The position numbers and the translations under genes were made by a program. Of a DNA stretch of 38,888 nt, positions 30,660 to 38,885 are shown in pieces. Source of the stretch: a virus; the IMG/VR virus record IMGVR_UViG_3300033145_002215, positions 1 through 38,888 of that record. One strand, given 5' to 3'. The notes under the pieces are model-generated. The model had not been told where the DNA came from and made no database searches. It saw nothing but the letters and a program-made list of their open reading frames with translations. Positions within the stretch are counted from its first letter, which is position 1. The number at the start of each line of letters is the position of its first letter.

Positions 30660-31626
30660 TTAAAGATTCCTTATATAATTCTTTATTAAAAAATTTTGCA
30701 TCTTTGTCTCTCAGATAGAAAATTGCTTTCAAAATTATATTATCTAAAAATTTTTGAGATATTGCTTTTTGTATATATATAGGATGAATATTGTATTCTG
30801 CGCTTAGATAATATAATAATGAAGATCCCCATCCATATTTTTGTTTTAAAGGATAAAAATCATTTAAAGATAATTCAAAAATTGATTTTGCATCAAATTC
30901 AAAATTTCTTTTATTTAATTCTAGTAAAAGATATTCTGTTTCTGTATTGCCTGGCCCTCGTCCAATCCCAGCAATACATCCATCTATCCAATCAACCCCT
31001 ATATCAATTGCCTCTAAACTATTATCTAATGCTTGACTTTTATTATTATGAGCATGAAAACCTGTTAATCCCGACCAATTTTCTTTTATTGCCTTAAAAG
31101 AATAATTTACTGAATCTTGATTCATTCCGCCCAGAGAATCTGCTAAATACAATATGTTCACTGACCCCCACTTTTTAATTTTTTTTGCGGCATCTTTAAT
31201 TTCCTCATAACTTTTATCTGCTACTTGCATCAAATTAAGAGTTACTAAATATTCTAATTTTTTTAATTCTTCACATAACTCTTCAGCTTTATTAATATCT
31301 TTAAAATGGACGGCGACTCGAACGAAATTTATTGGGGAATCTTTTAAATTTGAAAATGATTTTTTTATTAATTCTTTATTCATACTTGCAGCATTTATCA
31401 TAACTCCAAAATATTTAATTTTGGGTAAAATCAAATTTTTTCTAATAAAATTATCTGTAACATTAGCAAAATTTCCTTCTGGTTTCAATGGATTTCTAAA
31501 TCCAATTTCAACAGCATCAATTCGAGATAATTCCATCGTAAGAAGATATTTATTAACTAATTCTAAATCAAAATTCCAGTTCGTATGATATCCGCCGTCT
31601 CTAAAAGAACAATCAAGAGTTATCAT
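30652..31626 (-). CDS. DRE-TIM (HMGL-like) aldolase
   Basis: A 324-residue protein. TLDCSFRDGGYHTNWNF carries the RDG metal-site start; VEIGFR, YLADSLGGMN, the metal-binding GFHAHNN and IAGIGRGPGNTETE follow, as in 4-hydroxy-2-oxovalerate aldolases and relatives. These join pyruvate or acetyl groups to aldehydes, or reverse this. Similar genes occur in polysaccharide clusters near CMP-sugar synthetases. AAAGGAG, lying in the end of the HNH fragment, serves the ATG. Confidence 0.83.
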   Translation of the reverse strand: MITLDCSFRDGGYHTNWNFDLELVNKYLLTMELSRIDAVEIGFRNPLKPEGNFANVTDNFIRKNLILPKIKYFGVMINAASMNKELIKKSFSNLKDSPINFVRVAVHFKDINKAEELCEELKKLEYLVTLNLMQVADKSYEEIKDAAKKIKKWGSVNILYLADSLGGMNQDSVNYSFKAIKENWSGLTGFHAHNNKSQALDNSLEAIDIGVDWIDGCIAGIGRGPGNTETEYLLLELNKRNFEFDAKSIFELSLNDFYPLKQKYGWGSSLLYYLSAEYNIHPIYIQKAISQKFLDNIILKAIFYLRDKDAKFFNKELYKESLNV

Positions 31627-32035
31627 TTTTATATCTCCTTTTACATATTAATTTTCTTAAATATCCAGTAGAACATTTAGTTCCCGGTTTATGTCCAATT
31701 AGATAATGACAATTATTTCCTTTTCCAAATCCACATAAAACCCAACCGTTAATTGGATCTAAAATTTGTTCAGGATGAGTTTTCTGAGGATTTTCATGAT
31801 GGACAGATAATTCATCTTTATTTGTATTTCCACAATATTCACATTGTAATTCTCCATATTCTTCAATATTTCTTTTGATAACGTCTTGTCTCCAAATATC
31901 ATAACCTGGAATATTATTTTCATTTTCTTTCAGATATCCAGCATTAATTAAATCTTGTTTCATAATTTGATCTACAGATTTTCCAAAAATAGAACAAGAA
32001 TTTTTACAATGTTCTGAACAGTAGAAATATGAATT
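31613..32035 (-). pseudogene. C-terminal fragment of an HNH homing endonuclease
   Basis: The frame from 32035 reads NSYFYCSEHCKNSCSIFGKS and MKQDLINAGY, then the HNH core (CEYCGNTN, LSVHHEN, DPINGWVLCGFGKGNNCH). It is collinear with the second half of the protein at 18464-19501, but a TGA precedes it and the zinc module and NUMOD3 half are gone. A 116-residue ORF from the ATG at 31963 could still be made and keeps the HNH residues. Its end overlaps the aldolase start. Confidence 0.8.
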
Positions 32036-32044
32036 TCACTCATT

Positions 32045-32695
32045 TTAAAATCCACCATTAAAATTTTTATAAATAGTAGGAGTTAATATTTTAAAATTTA
32101 TTCCAAAATCTTTTAAATTTCCTAAAATTTTATTAACAAGTAAATCTTTTTTAATACATATATCTTTTGTAAATGGTATATAATTTTCTTCATAACAGTG
32201 ATGTTGAATTTTACCAGATTTAATATCATTATAATTATGAATAGTATGACCATCCATGCCCACTACGTTAATTTTCGAAATTCCCATTAAATGAAGAATC
32301 ATTATTGCTAAATTTCCTGCTGTTCTAAAATGTCCATAAATCTTCCCTTTTTTATATCCAATAGAAATATCTTCTCTATCTGTATAATTAATTAAAGTAT
32401 ATTTTTTATTTCCAATTATTTCTTTAATAATTTTAATAGATATATTAGAACCTAATAATAGTTTTGAATCTTTATTTATTTTATTAGCAAAAGTTCTAAA
32501 TCTTTTAGTATTTGTATATAAATGATAATCAGGTTTATAAAGATGAGAAATATTATTTATACCTATTGTAACAGGATTATTTTCTTTTATAAATTTATTG
32601 ATTTGTTTTTTATTTTTTTTAATCGATAAACCTGCACATATTACTAATCCTATGCTATCTTTTTTTATATTGATTAAATCTTTTATTGTTTTCAT
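32045..32695 (-). CDS. Putative DUF115/MptE-like or sialyltransferase-like protein
   Basis: A 216-residue protein. The start (GLVICAGLSIKKNKKQINKF) resembles the nucleotide-binding opening of DUF115/MAF proteins (GxGPSL), which include glycosyltransferases for nonulosonic acids; HFRTAGNLAIMILHLMGISKINVVGMDG is the second conserved part of that fold. Position next to CMP-sugar genes supports a transferase of the activated sugar. The assignment is tentative. GGAAAAA precedes the ATG. Confidence 0.55.
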   Translation of the reverse strand: MKTIKDLINIKKDSIGLVICAGLSIKKNKKQINKFIKENNPVTIGINNISHLYKPDYHLYTNTKRFRTFANKINKDSKLLLGSNISIKIIKEIIGNKKYTLINYTDREDISIGYKKGKIYGHFRTAGNLAIMILHLMGISKINVVGMDGHTIHNYNDIKSGKIQHHCYEENYIPFTKDICIKKDLLVNKILGNLKDFGINFKILTPTIYKNFNGGF

Positions 32696-32708
32696 TTTAA
32701 ATTTTTCC

Positions 32709-33182
32709 TTATATTTTTATAATTTGACATGGAATTTTTTCAAGTTTTAAAATTAAACAACATGTTATTCTATGATGACCTTCAAATATTTCATATTTAT
32801 TATTATACTTATTTTTAACTATTGGTTTATTTAAGATAATTATTCTTTGATTTAAATCATAACCATTCTTTTTTATATCTTCAAATAAATTAATAAATTT
32901 ATTAATTTTATTTTTAATCCATTTATCATTTCTTCCATATAATTTTTGAAGTTTATAATAATCAGTATTTCGAATATTTTTATTTTGTTCTATATATTGT
33001 TTTAATAATCTATAATGAGGAGAATATTTAATATTAAGAACTTCTTGTTTTGGTCCAATATGTAAAGATTTCCAAAACTTAAAACGGGAAGGATTATATT
33101 GAGCTTTTATAAGATTGATGTTAATATCTTTTTCTGTATAATTATTAGTGTTAATATTTTTTATTAGTTTAGTGAATTTCAT
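32709..33182 (-). CDS. ParB-like (ParB/Srx fold) domain protein
   Basis: A 157-residue protein. The C-terminal part YEIFEGHHRITCCLILKLEKIPCQII has the GHHR motif and strand order of ParB-like N-terminal domains. No helix-turn-helix follows, so it is not a partition protein. Similar stand-alone domains are found in phage and polysaccharide loci; role unknown. Start and stop overlap neighbours. Confidence 0.65.
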   Translation of the reverse strand: MKFTKLIKNINTNNYTEKDININLIKAQYNPSRFKFWKSLHIGPKQEVLNIKYSPHYRLLKQYIEQNKNIRNTDYYKLQKLYGRNDKWIKNKINKFINLFEDIKKNGYDLNQRIIILNKPIVKNKYNNKYEIFEGHHRITCCLILKLEKIPCQIIKI

Positions 33183-33790
33183 CTGAACATCCTATATGTT
33201 TCTTTAAAATTCATTAAATTTAATTTAATAGGATTTTTCCATAATACATAAGGAAAACTAATTTGATCTCTATTACTATATTTTTCAATTTCATTATACC
33301 ATTGTTTCATAAAATTTCTAATTTCTTTTGTATTTTTTCTAATCAATATACCTGTACTAAAAAGACCAAAATTTTTAGGAAATTCTTCTTTTCTATATTT
33401 TAATACTTGATTTTGAATAATATCTTTATTTCCTATATTTTTATTAATACAAAATTTAGCTTCATCATAAATACAATTTCTTTTAAAATGATCCATTAAA
33501 ACCATATCATGTTTAAGATTTTTTTCTATAAAATTATCAAGATTACATTTAATTGTAAATTTAGCGTCAATAAATAAACACATATCACAATTTAAAAATT
33601 TATCATATCTAATTTTTATTTCTCTTGCCTTTTTTCTTGGATTATTATTTCCATTAACATATATCATTTTCCAATTATTACTATATCTTTTTTTATCAGT
33701 AAAACAAATTAATTCCCAATCCTTATTATAATAAGTTGGTTCATTAAGTTTGTAATCACCAATTAATATTGTATATACAATTTTTTTCAT
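33179..33790 (-). CDS. DUF616-like glycosyltransferase
   Basis: About 203 residues from the ATG at 33790; an ATG four codons earlier is in frame. KIVYTILIGDYKL and WELICFTDKK open the protein, and CLFIDAKFTIKC carries an acidic metal-site-like pair; DHFKRNCIYDEAKFC and DQISFPYVLWK follow. These match bacterial DUF616/TOD1-like transferases found in surface-sugar clusters. It sits between two other sugar genes. Confidence 0.68.
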   Translation of the reverse strand: MKKIVYTILIGDYKLNEPTYYNKDWELICFTDKKRYSNNWKMIYVNGNNNPRKKAREIKIRYDKFLNCDMCLFIDAKFTIKCNLDNFIEKNLKHDMVLMDHFKRNCIYDEAKFCINKNIGNKDIIQNQVLKYRKEEFPKNFGLFSTGILIRKNTKEIRNFMKQWYNEIEKYSNRDQISFPYVLWKNPIKLNLMNFKETYRMFR

Positions 33791-33792
33791 AA

Positions 33793-34656
33793 CTAAATCC
33801 ATTTTTCAATTTCATCGACTGTTTTACTAAAAGTCCATTGTTTAACATCTTCTTGACATTTTAATAATATATCTTTTCGTTTTTTAGGATAATATAAAAA
33901 CCAATCTATAATTTTCGATAATTCTTCTTTATTTTTATATATTGGAATATCTTGAAATATATCTTTTAGACCAGGATTATCATCTGATATACATAAATTA
34001 TTACTACATTTAAAAATATCTAAAATTCTTACAGCAACAAACCCTTCTTTTCTCATATCTTCATGTGCTGCATAAAAAGATAATTTTCCTTGATTAAAAA
34101 ATTCACCTAATTTATTATTTTCAATATATGAACCTTTATAATCAACTTTTTTTATTTGATCTCCTAATTTTTTATCCCAACCATTTCCAACTAAACATAT
34201 TCTATATTTATCTAATTTAATTAAATATTTTATTAATTCAATTCTTTTTGGTTTCTCTGAATTTCCAACAAACATTATATCATATTTAATATTTTTATTT
34301 TGAGAAATAAATTTTTTTGATGATGCACCTAACAATACTGAAAATTCTCTATTTATTTTAAATTTATTTGAAAGAATAAATATATGCTCAAATTGTTTAG
34401 AAAATATTTTCCATTTATCTGAATGAATTAAATCGGGATGAGAATATATCCAACAAAATCTTCGAGGTGCAGTCATAAAATTATCATAAGAATAATTTCC
34501 AAATAAATAAAAATCTAAATCAGGATCTTTTTGAACTATCTCGTATTTTCTTTTTCTAAATTCATTTTCTAAATCTTTCTTAACCCAATAATCCCCACAT
34601 TGGATATGAAAATGTTGTTTTTTTGGATTTAAAGGTGCAATAATTCGTATTTTCAT
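33793..34656 (-). CDS. Glycosyltransferase, CgeB/group 1-like
   Basis: 287 residues from the ATG at 34656 (AAAAAGGAAT upstream; an earlier ATG lies inside the acetyltransferase). Pattern: RRFCWIYSHPDL in the N-terminal domain, YDIMFVGNSEKPKRIELIKYL, CLVGNGWDKK, and DILKCSNN-like DIFKCSNNLCISDDNPGLKD near the donor site. The end QWTFSKTVDEIEKWI resembles the end of the transferase at 37733. Confidence 0.78.
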   Translation of the reverse strand: MKIRIIAPLNPKKQHFHIQCGDYWVKKDLENEFRKRKYEIVQKDPDLDFYLFGNYSYDNFMTAPRRFCWIYSHPDLIHSDKWKIFSKQFEHIFILSNKFKINREFSVLLGASSKKFISQNKNIKYDIMFVGNSEKPKRIELIKYLIKLDKYRICLVGNGWDKKLGDQIKKVDYKGSYIENNKLGEFFNQGKLSFYAAHEDMRKEGFVAVRILDIFKCSNNLCISDDNPGLKDIFQDIPIYKNKEELSKIIDWFLYYPKKRKDILLKCQEDVKQWTFSKTVDEIEKWI

Positions 34657-35168
34657 ATATATTCCTTTTTTAAGATTCTCATGCATATTAAATCATTATA
34701 TTTACCATTTTTATATATATGTTCTTTTTTAATACCTTCTTGTTTAAAACCAATTTCTTCATAAAAATTAATAACTTTAGTATTATTTTTTTTAAAAGTA
34801 TCTAAATATACACTATGTAAATTTAAATGTTTAAAAGCATAATTTAAAATCATAATAATAGCATTTTTTCCGTAACCTTTTCCTCGATATTTTTTATCTA
34901 TAAAAAATCTTCCGAATTCAGCATTTCTATTTCGATTATCTATTTTAGATAAATTAATTGATCCTATTATTCTATTATTATAACCAATTAGACGAATCAT
35001 AAAAAGCAAGTCACCACTTTTTAAATATTTTTCAAACCATGACTGCTGTCCACTATTAGAAAAAGGATATTCATAAAAATATTCATATGATTTATTTCTC
35101 CATTTAACTAAATGATATAAATCTTCTACTTCTAATAATCTTAAATCAATATCTTTATTATTTAACAT
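34653..35168 (-). CDS. GNAT N-acetyltransferase (RimJ/PseH-like)
   Basis: A 171-residue protein: IDLRLLEVEDLYHLVKWRN at the start, then the acetyl-CoA loop KYRGKGYGKNAIIMILNYAF (R/QxxGxG/A) and VINFYEEIGFKQEG at the end. Next to a DegT aminotransferase it probably acetylates the amino group that enzyme installs on a nucleotide sugar, as PseH does. It overlaps both neighbours, which supports joint translation. Confidence 0.85.
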   Translation of the reverse strand: MLNNKDIDLRLLEVEDLYHLVKWRNKSYEYFYEYPFSNSGQQSWFEKYLKSGDLLFMIRLIGYNNRIIGSINLSKIDNRNRNAEFGRFFIDKKYRGKGYGKNAIIMILNYAFKHLNLHSVYLDTFKKNNTKVINFYEEIGFKQEGIKKEHIYKNGKYNDLICMRILKKEYI

Positions 35169-36282
35169 TTTCTCTCCTTTTCATATAAAAAGAATGAATT
35201 TCTTTAATAACTATATTAACATCTTGATCTGTTAATCCAGGGTGTAAAGGTAATGATAATATTCTTTCAAAATATTTTTCAGCATTTGGTAAACTTGGAA
35301 TATTGTCATAACATTTATATAAATGAATAGGTTTATAATGAACTCCAGTCATAATATCTTTCTTTTTTAAATAAACACTTAAATCATTTCTATTTAAACA
35401 TTTTATACAAAATATATGCCATGATGATTTCGAATTATGAGTATCCATTATTGGTAATATTATTTGATGTAAATCTTTTAAACCTTCAAAATACATATCA
35501 GTAATTTGTTTTCTTCGTAGATTCATTTGGTCTAATTTTTTAAGTTGAACTAAACCTATAGCCGCATTAATATCATTCATATGACATTTTAATCCTATCT
35601 CAGAAACATCATATTCCCACCAATAAGATTTATTTTTATCTGTTCTGTCCCAAGTATTTTTATCAATACCTAACCATCTTAATTTTTTTGCACGCTCATA
35701 TATATTAAAATCATTAGTTGTGATCATTCCTCCATCACCAGTACTTAAATTTTTAACAGCATGAAAACTAAAAACTCCAATATCTCCCAAACTTCCACAT
35801 TTTTGATTATTAAAAATAGATCCACAAGCATGGGCACAATCTTCTATAATTGGAATATCTCCAACAACTTTTTTAAGATGTTCCATGTCGACTGATCTAC
35901 CTGAATAATGTACAGGAATAATAGCTTTAGTTCTTGAAGTAATTTTTCGTTTAACATCTTCAATATCCATTAATAAATTTTCATCTGAATCAACAAATAT
36001 AGGTGTAGCTAAATTATAAGCTACTACATGTGCAGTTGAAACAAAAGTAATAGTAGGTACTATTACTTGATCTCCATGATTTATATGTAATAATTTCAAA
36101 GATAAATCCAATGCAGCAGTAGCAGAATTAAGACCAACAGCATATTTAGTTCCTATATATTTCGCAAATTGTTTTTCAAATTCTTCTGTTTTTGGACCTA
36201 AACCAATCCAGCCACTTTCAAAAATAGGTTTTAATGCATTTAATTCTTCATTTCCATAATATGGTTTAAATAAATTAATCAT
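35158..36282 (-). CDS. DegT/DnrJ/EryC1/StrS-type sugar aminotransferase
   Basis: 374 residues from the ATG at 36282, with AAAGGATGG at good spacing. Standard motifs: LNSATAALDLSLKLL (PLP phosphate), VPTITFVSTAHVV, IEDCAHACGS (Asp binding PLP), and the catalytic lysine in FSFHAVKNLSTGDGGMI. Such enzymes aminate 4-keto (or 3-keto) nucleotide sugars. The GNAT downstream would acetylate the product, and the PIG-L gene at 8234 might reverse this. The keto-sugar source is not in the window. Confidence 0.92.
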   Translation of the reverse strand: MINLFKPYYGNEELNALKPIFESGWIGLGPKTEEFEKQFAKYIGTKYAVGLNSATAALDLSLKLLHINHGDQVIVPTITFVSTAHVVAYNLATPIFVDSDENLLMDIEDVKRKITSRTKAIIPVHYSGRSVDMEHLKKVVGDIPIIEDCAHACGSIFNNQKCGSLGDIGVFSFHAVKNLSTGDGGMITTNDFNIYERAKKLRWLGIDKNTWDRTDKNKSYWWEYDVSEIGLKCHMNDINAAIGLVQLKKLDQMNLRRKQITDMYFEGLKDLHQIILPIMDTHNSKSSWHIFCIKCLNRNDLSVYLKKKDIMTGVHYKPIHLYKCYDNIPSLPNAEKYFERILSLPLHPGLTDQDVNIVIKEIHSFYMKRRENVK

Positions 36283-36299
36283 TTTTATCCATCCTTTCT

Positions 36300-36590
36300 T
36301 CACTTTCTATTTTTTCTTCTTATTTTATCTTGTTCAAAATCTTTATTTTCTTCCCAAAAATCTTTATCCCAATTTTTCTTATATTCTCTAAGTTTATTTT
36401 CCATTCTTTTCCCCATATCATAAGCAATAATAACTCTTGCTTGAAGTTCTTTTTGAGTTTTGGTATCTTTCACTTCTTCAATAATATCCCAAATTTCTCG
36501 ATGTATTTCACAAATTGTTCTTTTAGGATATGCTATTGTTTTAATACCTTTAAGACATCTTATCATTATTTCATTAATACTTGATGACAT
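36300..36590 (-). CDS. Unknown protein, 96 aa
   Basis: From the ATG at 36590 (AAAAAGGAGATAG upstream). It is helical and charged (MGKRMENKLREYKKNWDKDFWEEN). No family recognised. It lies in the glycan operon between FkbM and the aminotransferase. Confidence 0.65.
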   Translation of the reverse strand: MSSSINEIMIRCLKGIKTIAYPKRTICEIHREIWDIIEEVKDTKTQKELQARVIIAYDMGKRMENKLREYKKNWDKDFWEENKDFEQDKIRRKNRK

Positions 36591-36595
36591 ATTTT

Positions 36596-37147
36596 CTATC
36601 TCCTTTTTAAACATTTTTTCATTTCTGAAAATATTTCTGTGTTACTTGATTTTAATTTAATAAGAAGTTTTTCATACATTTTTTTATCTTTAAAATCAAT
36701 AGCAAAATGCCATCCTATATAAGATTTATTTATATATTCAATAGTTTTATCTTTAATCATTTTATCTAAAATCTTAAATTCAGCTCCTTCAATATTCATT
36801 TTTAATATTATATAATCATTTTTATTAAATGTATTTTGAATCCATTTACTAAGATCAATGCATTGTACTTTAATGGGATGTTCTTTATTCATATTACCTG
36901 TTTTTTTACCTTTGAATAAACTATTTCCATCTGAATGTTCAGCTAAATAAAGATTCACTTCACCATCAAAAATCCAAACTGCTTGTTTAAATTTAATAAT
37001 ATCTTTTTCTTCTTTATATTTTTCAAATAAATAAGGAACAGGTTCAAAACTATAAAACATAAAATCTGATGTATAATCTTTTGATTTTTTAAAAAGTTTA
37101 ATAGATTCTCCGACATGACCACCACAATCAATAAATATTTTTTTCAT
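36596..37147 (-). CDS. FkbM-family methyltransferase
   Basis: A 183-residue protein: SAM-binding start IFIDCGGHVGESI, YSFEPVP, and LKMNIEGAEFKIL, all typical of FkbM O-methyltransferases common in polysaccharide clusters. It would methylate a sugar hydroxyl. AAAAGGAAA precedes the ATG. Confidence 0.86.
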   Translation of the reverse strand: MKKIFIDCGGHVGESIKLFKKSKDYTSDFMFYSFEPVPYLFEKYKEEKDIIKFKQAVWIFDGEVNLYLAEHSDGNSLFKGKKTGNMNKEHPIKVQCIDLSKWIQNTFNKNDYIILKMNIEGAEFKILDKMIKDKTIEYINKSYIGWHFAIDFKDKKMYEKLLIKLKSSNTEIFSEMKKCLKRR

Positions 37148-37160
37148 AATTTATTTCCTT

Positions 37161-37736
37161 TTATTTAATTGCTTTACACCATAAATCATTTGTAGGTATA
37201 TTATTTAATATTATTCCTAAATCTTCCCCACCATTTTTTAAATGAGGCATTGTTTTTGAAGTTCTTAATGAAACTTTTTCACAATCTATAACTTTAAATC
37301 CAGCATATTCAACAGCTTTAATTAATAATCCTTTTGTGAATAAATTTCTATTTTTATAACCTTCTCCTCTAGTTTGTTTACCAAAAATTCCTCTCAAATA
37401 ACCCTTCTTTTTTAATGATAATATGTCTTTTAGTTTTTCTTCATCTGAAATATTTAAATATCTTTTTAAATAATATTCAGCATCGGGACAACGAATAATT
37501 AATATTCCTCCTACTTTTAATAACTTATACCATCTTTTTAAAGCTGTAATAAAATCTTCAGGTTTGATATGTTCTATAGCATGACTTGTATAAATTTCAT
37601 CAATAGATTTTTCTTTAAAAGATTTTAATATAATCATATCATCAATTATATCTGATTTTCTATATTTATCAATATTTATCCAACCTTTAATATTATTATT
37701 TCCACAACCCAAATGTAATTTAATTTTTTCACTCAT
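37161..37736 (-). CDS. Class I SAM-dependent methyltransferase
   Basis: A 191-residue protein: KLHLGCGNNNIKGWINID (motif I), TSHAIEHIKPEDF, and LLKVGGILIIRCPD (post-motif strand). Type 11 methyltransferases like this often sit in glycan operons. Its ATG overlaps the upstream transferase stop, with AAAGGAG at good spacing. Confidence 0.86.
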   Translation of the reverse strand: MSEKIKLHLGCGNNNIKGWINIDKYRKSDIIDDMIILKSFKEKSIDEIYTSHAIEHIKPEDFITALKRWYKLLKVGGILIIRCPDAEYYLKRYLNISDEEKLKDILSLKKKGYLRGIFGKQTRGEGYKNRNLFTKGLLIKAVEYAGFKVIDCEKVSLRTSKTMPHLKNGGEDLGIILNNIPTNDLWCKAIK

Positions 37737-38605
37737 TTACTCTCCTTTAAAAATCTATGTACTAATTTTTTAAAAGTCCAATTTTGAAGAACTTTTTGTC
37801 GGCCTTTTATTATAGTACTTAATCCTTCATTAGGATATTTTTGATAAAATTTAATCTTATCAATTAAATCTTCTATATTTTTCCATTGAATAATTTCATC
37901 TTTATTAAAAACTTCTTTTAAATTAAAATCAGTTTCAATATAAATTAAACCCATAGATAAGGCATTGGGTAATCGTGTAGATGAATATTTTATTTTTGGT
38001 CGAGTTTCATCATATACCATACCAAAACTAATATTATAATTTTTAGAAAATTCAACTAAATCTTTCCCAAACTTTGGAGAAATATTTCCACCTTTTCCAA
38101 TTACATCAACTTGAATCCCTGACTTATATAACTTATCTATTATCTTTTTTCTATATGATGTTAAAGATCCAATAAATAAAACTGTATTATTTTTTTTATG
38201 TTCAACTAATCGAAATATATTTTCATCTACTGGATGTAAAACCCAATTAATATCAGATCTCCACATTGATGTACCATAAAGAGCTGCTGAATATACTTTA
38301 ACTTTAGGGACAGAATCTAATAATTCATGATGAAATTCAAATCTTTTAAGCATAGCATCACCAAAAAAACAACTAATACTACAATTAGTTTTCTTTTGAA
38401 TTTCTTTAACTTTATTCACAGATATAAAATCATTACAATGTGAATATTTACCTTTACAACTTCCTCCTAAATGTAAATGATCTATTTCTTTTGGAAATTT
38501 ATCTGAATGTATTGAACCTAAAGATAATTCTCCATATTTTCTAAATGCATTTTGCCAAGATAAATTTGTTGTTCCATGATTATTTCTATAATGAATTTTT
38601 AACAT
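37733..38605 (-). CDS. Glycosyltransferase, CgeB-like
   Basis: A 290-residue protein: HLHLGGSCKG and FFGDAMLKRFEFHHELLD in the first half, NTVLFIGSLTSYRKKIIDKLY and VDVIGKGG at the start of the donor domain, and STRLPNALSMGLIYIETDF near the nucleotide site. The end NWTFKKLVHRFLKE is like that of the transferase at 33793. AAAAGGAT precedes the ATG. Confidence 0.76.
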   Translation of the reverse strand: MLKIHYRNNHGTTNLSWQNAFRKYGELSLGSIHSDKFPKEIDHLHLGGSCKGKYSHCNDFISVNKVKEIQKKTNCSISCFFGDAMLKRFEFHHELLDSVPKVKVYSAALYGTSMWRSDINWVLHPVDENIFRLVEHKKNNTVLFIGSLTSYRKKIIDKLYKSGIQVDVIGKGGNISPKFGKDLVEFSKNYNISFGMVYDETRPKIKYSSTRLPNALSMGLIYIETDFNLKEVFNKDEIIQWKNIEDLIDKIKFYQKYPNEGLSTIIKGRQKVLQNWTFKKLVHRFLKESK

Positions 38606-38837
38606 TAATTAATCCTTTTATTTCAACGCCATCTCTTTTACTGTTAGAGTCATCAATCGACAGGTTAGCTTGAATACATTTAGGACAAGATAGTTTCTCA
38701 GTATCGCCTAAATAAGCCCACTCTTCTTCGGTCGAATATTTTACGACCAGGTCATCGAATGGATCAACTTCTTCTTTCGTCGTATAGATATCTTCGCATG
38801 TTTCACATACCCAAACATTTATTTGTAATATGCTCAT
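38586..38837 (-). CDS. Small cysteine-pair protein of unlike base composition
   Basis: An 83-residue protein with CETCED near the start and CPKC about 40 residues on, a possible zinc ribbon, and a strongly acidic middle. The first 60 codons use G and C much more freely than the neighbouring genes, a sign of recent transfer. No clear ribosome site precedes the ATG at 38837. It overlaps the next gene start by 20 bases. Confidence 0.6.
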   Translation of the reverse strand: MSILQINVWVCETCEDIYTTKEEVDPFDDLVVKYSTEEEWAYLGDTEKLSCPKCIQANLSIDDSNSKRDGVEIKGLINVKNSL

Positions 38838-38865
38838 ATATCATAAAAGGTTAACGATTGAGTTC

Positions 38866-38885
38866 AGCGAACGGGGTTTTTCGCT
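38866..38885. promoter_or_regulatory. GC-rich hairpin at the window edge
   Basis: AGCGAA (38866-38871) and TTCGCT (38880-38885) flank CGGGGTTT. It lies upstream of the gene at 38586-38837, whose composition it shares. It may be a leader structure or part of a longer element cut by the window end. Confidence 0.4.

Noticed and set aside
36330-36660. Long plus-strand frames such as 36330-36584, 3416-3775 and 26351-26602
   Set aside because: They lie opposite well-supported minus-strand genes, lack ribosome sites and read as phenylalanine/isoleucine-rich antisense translations.
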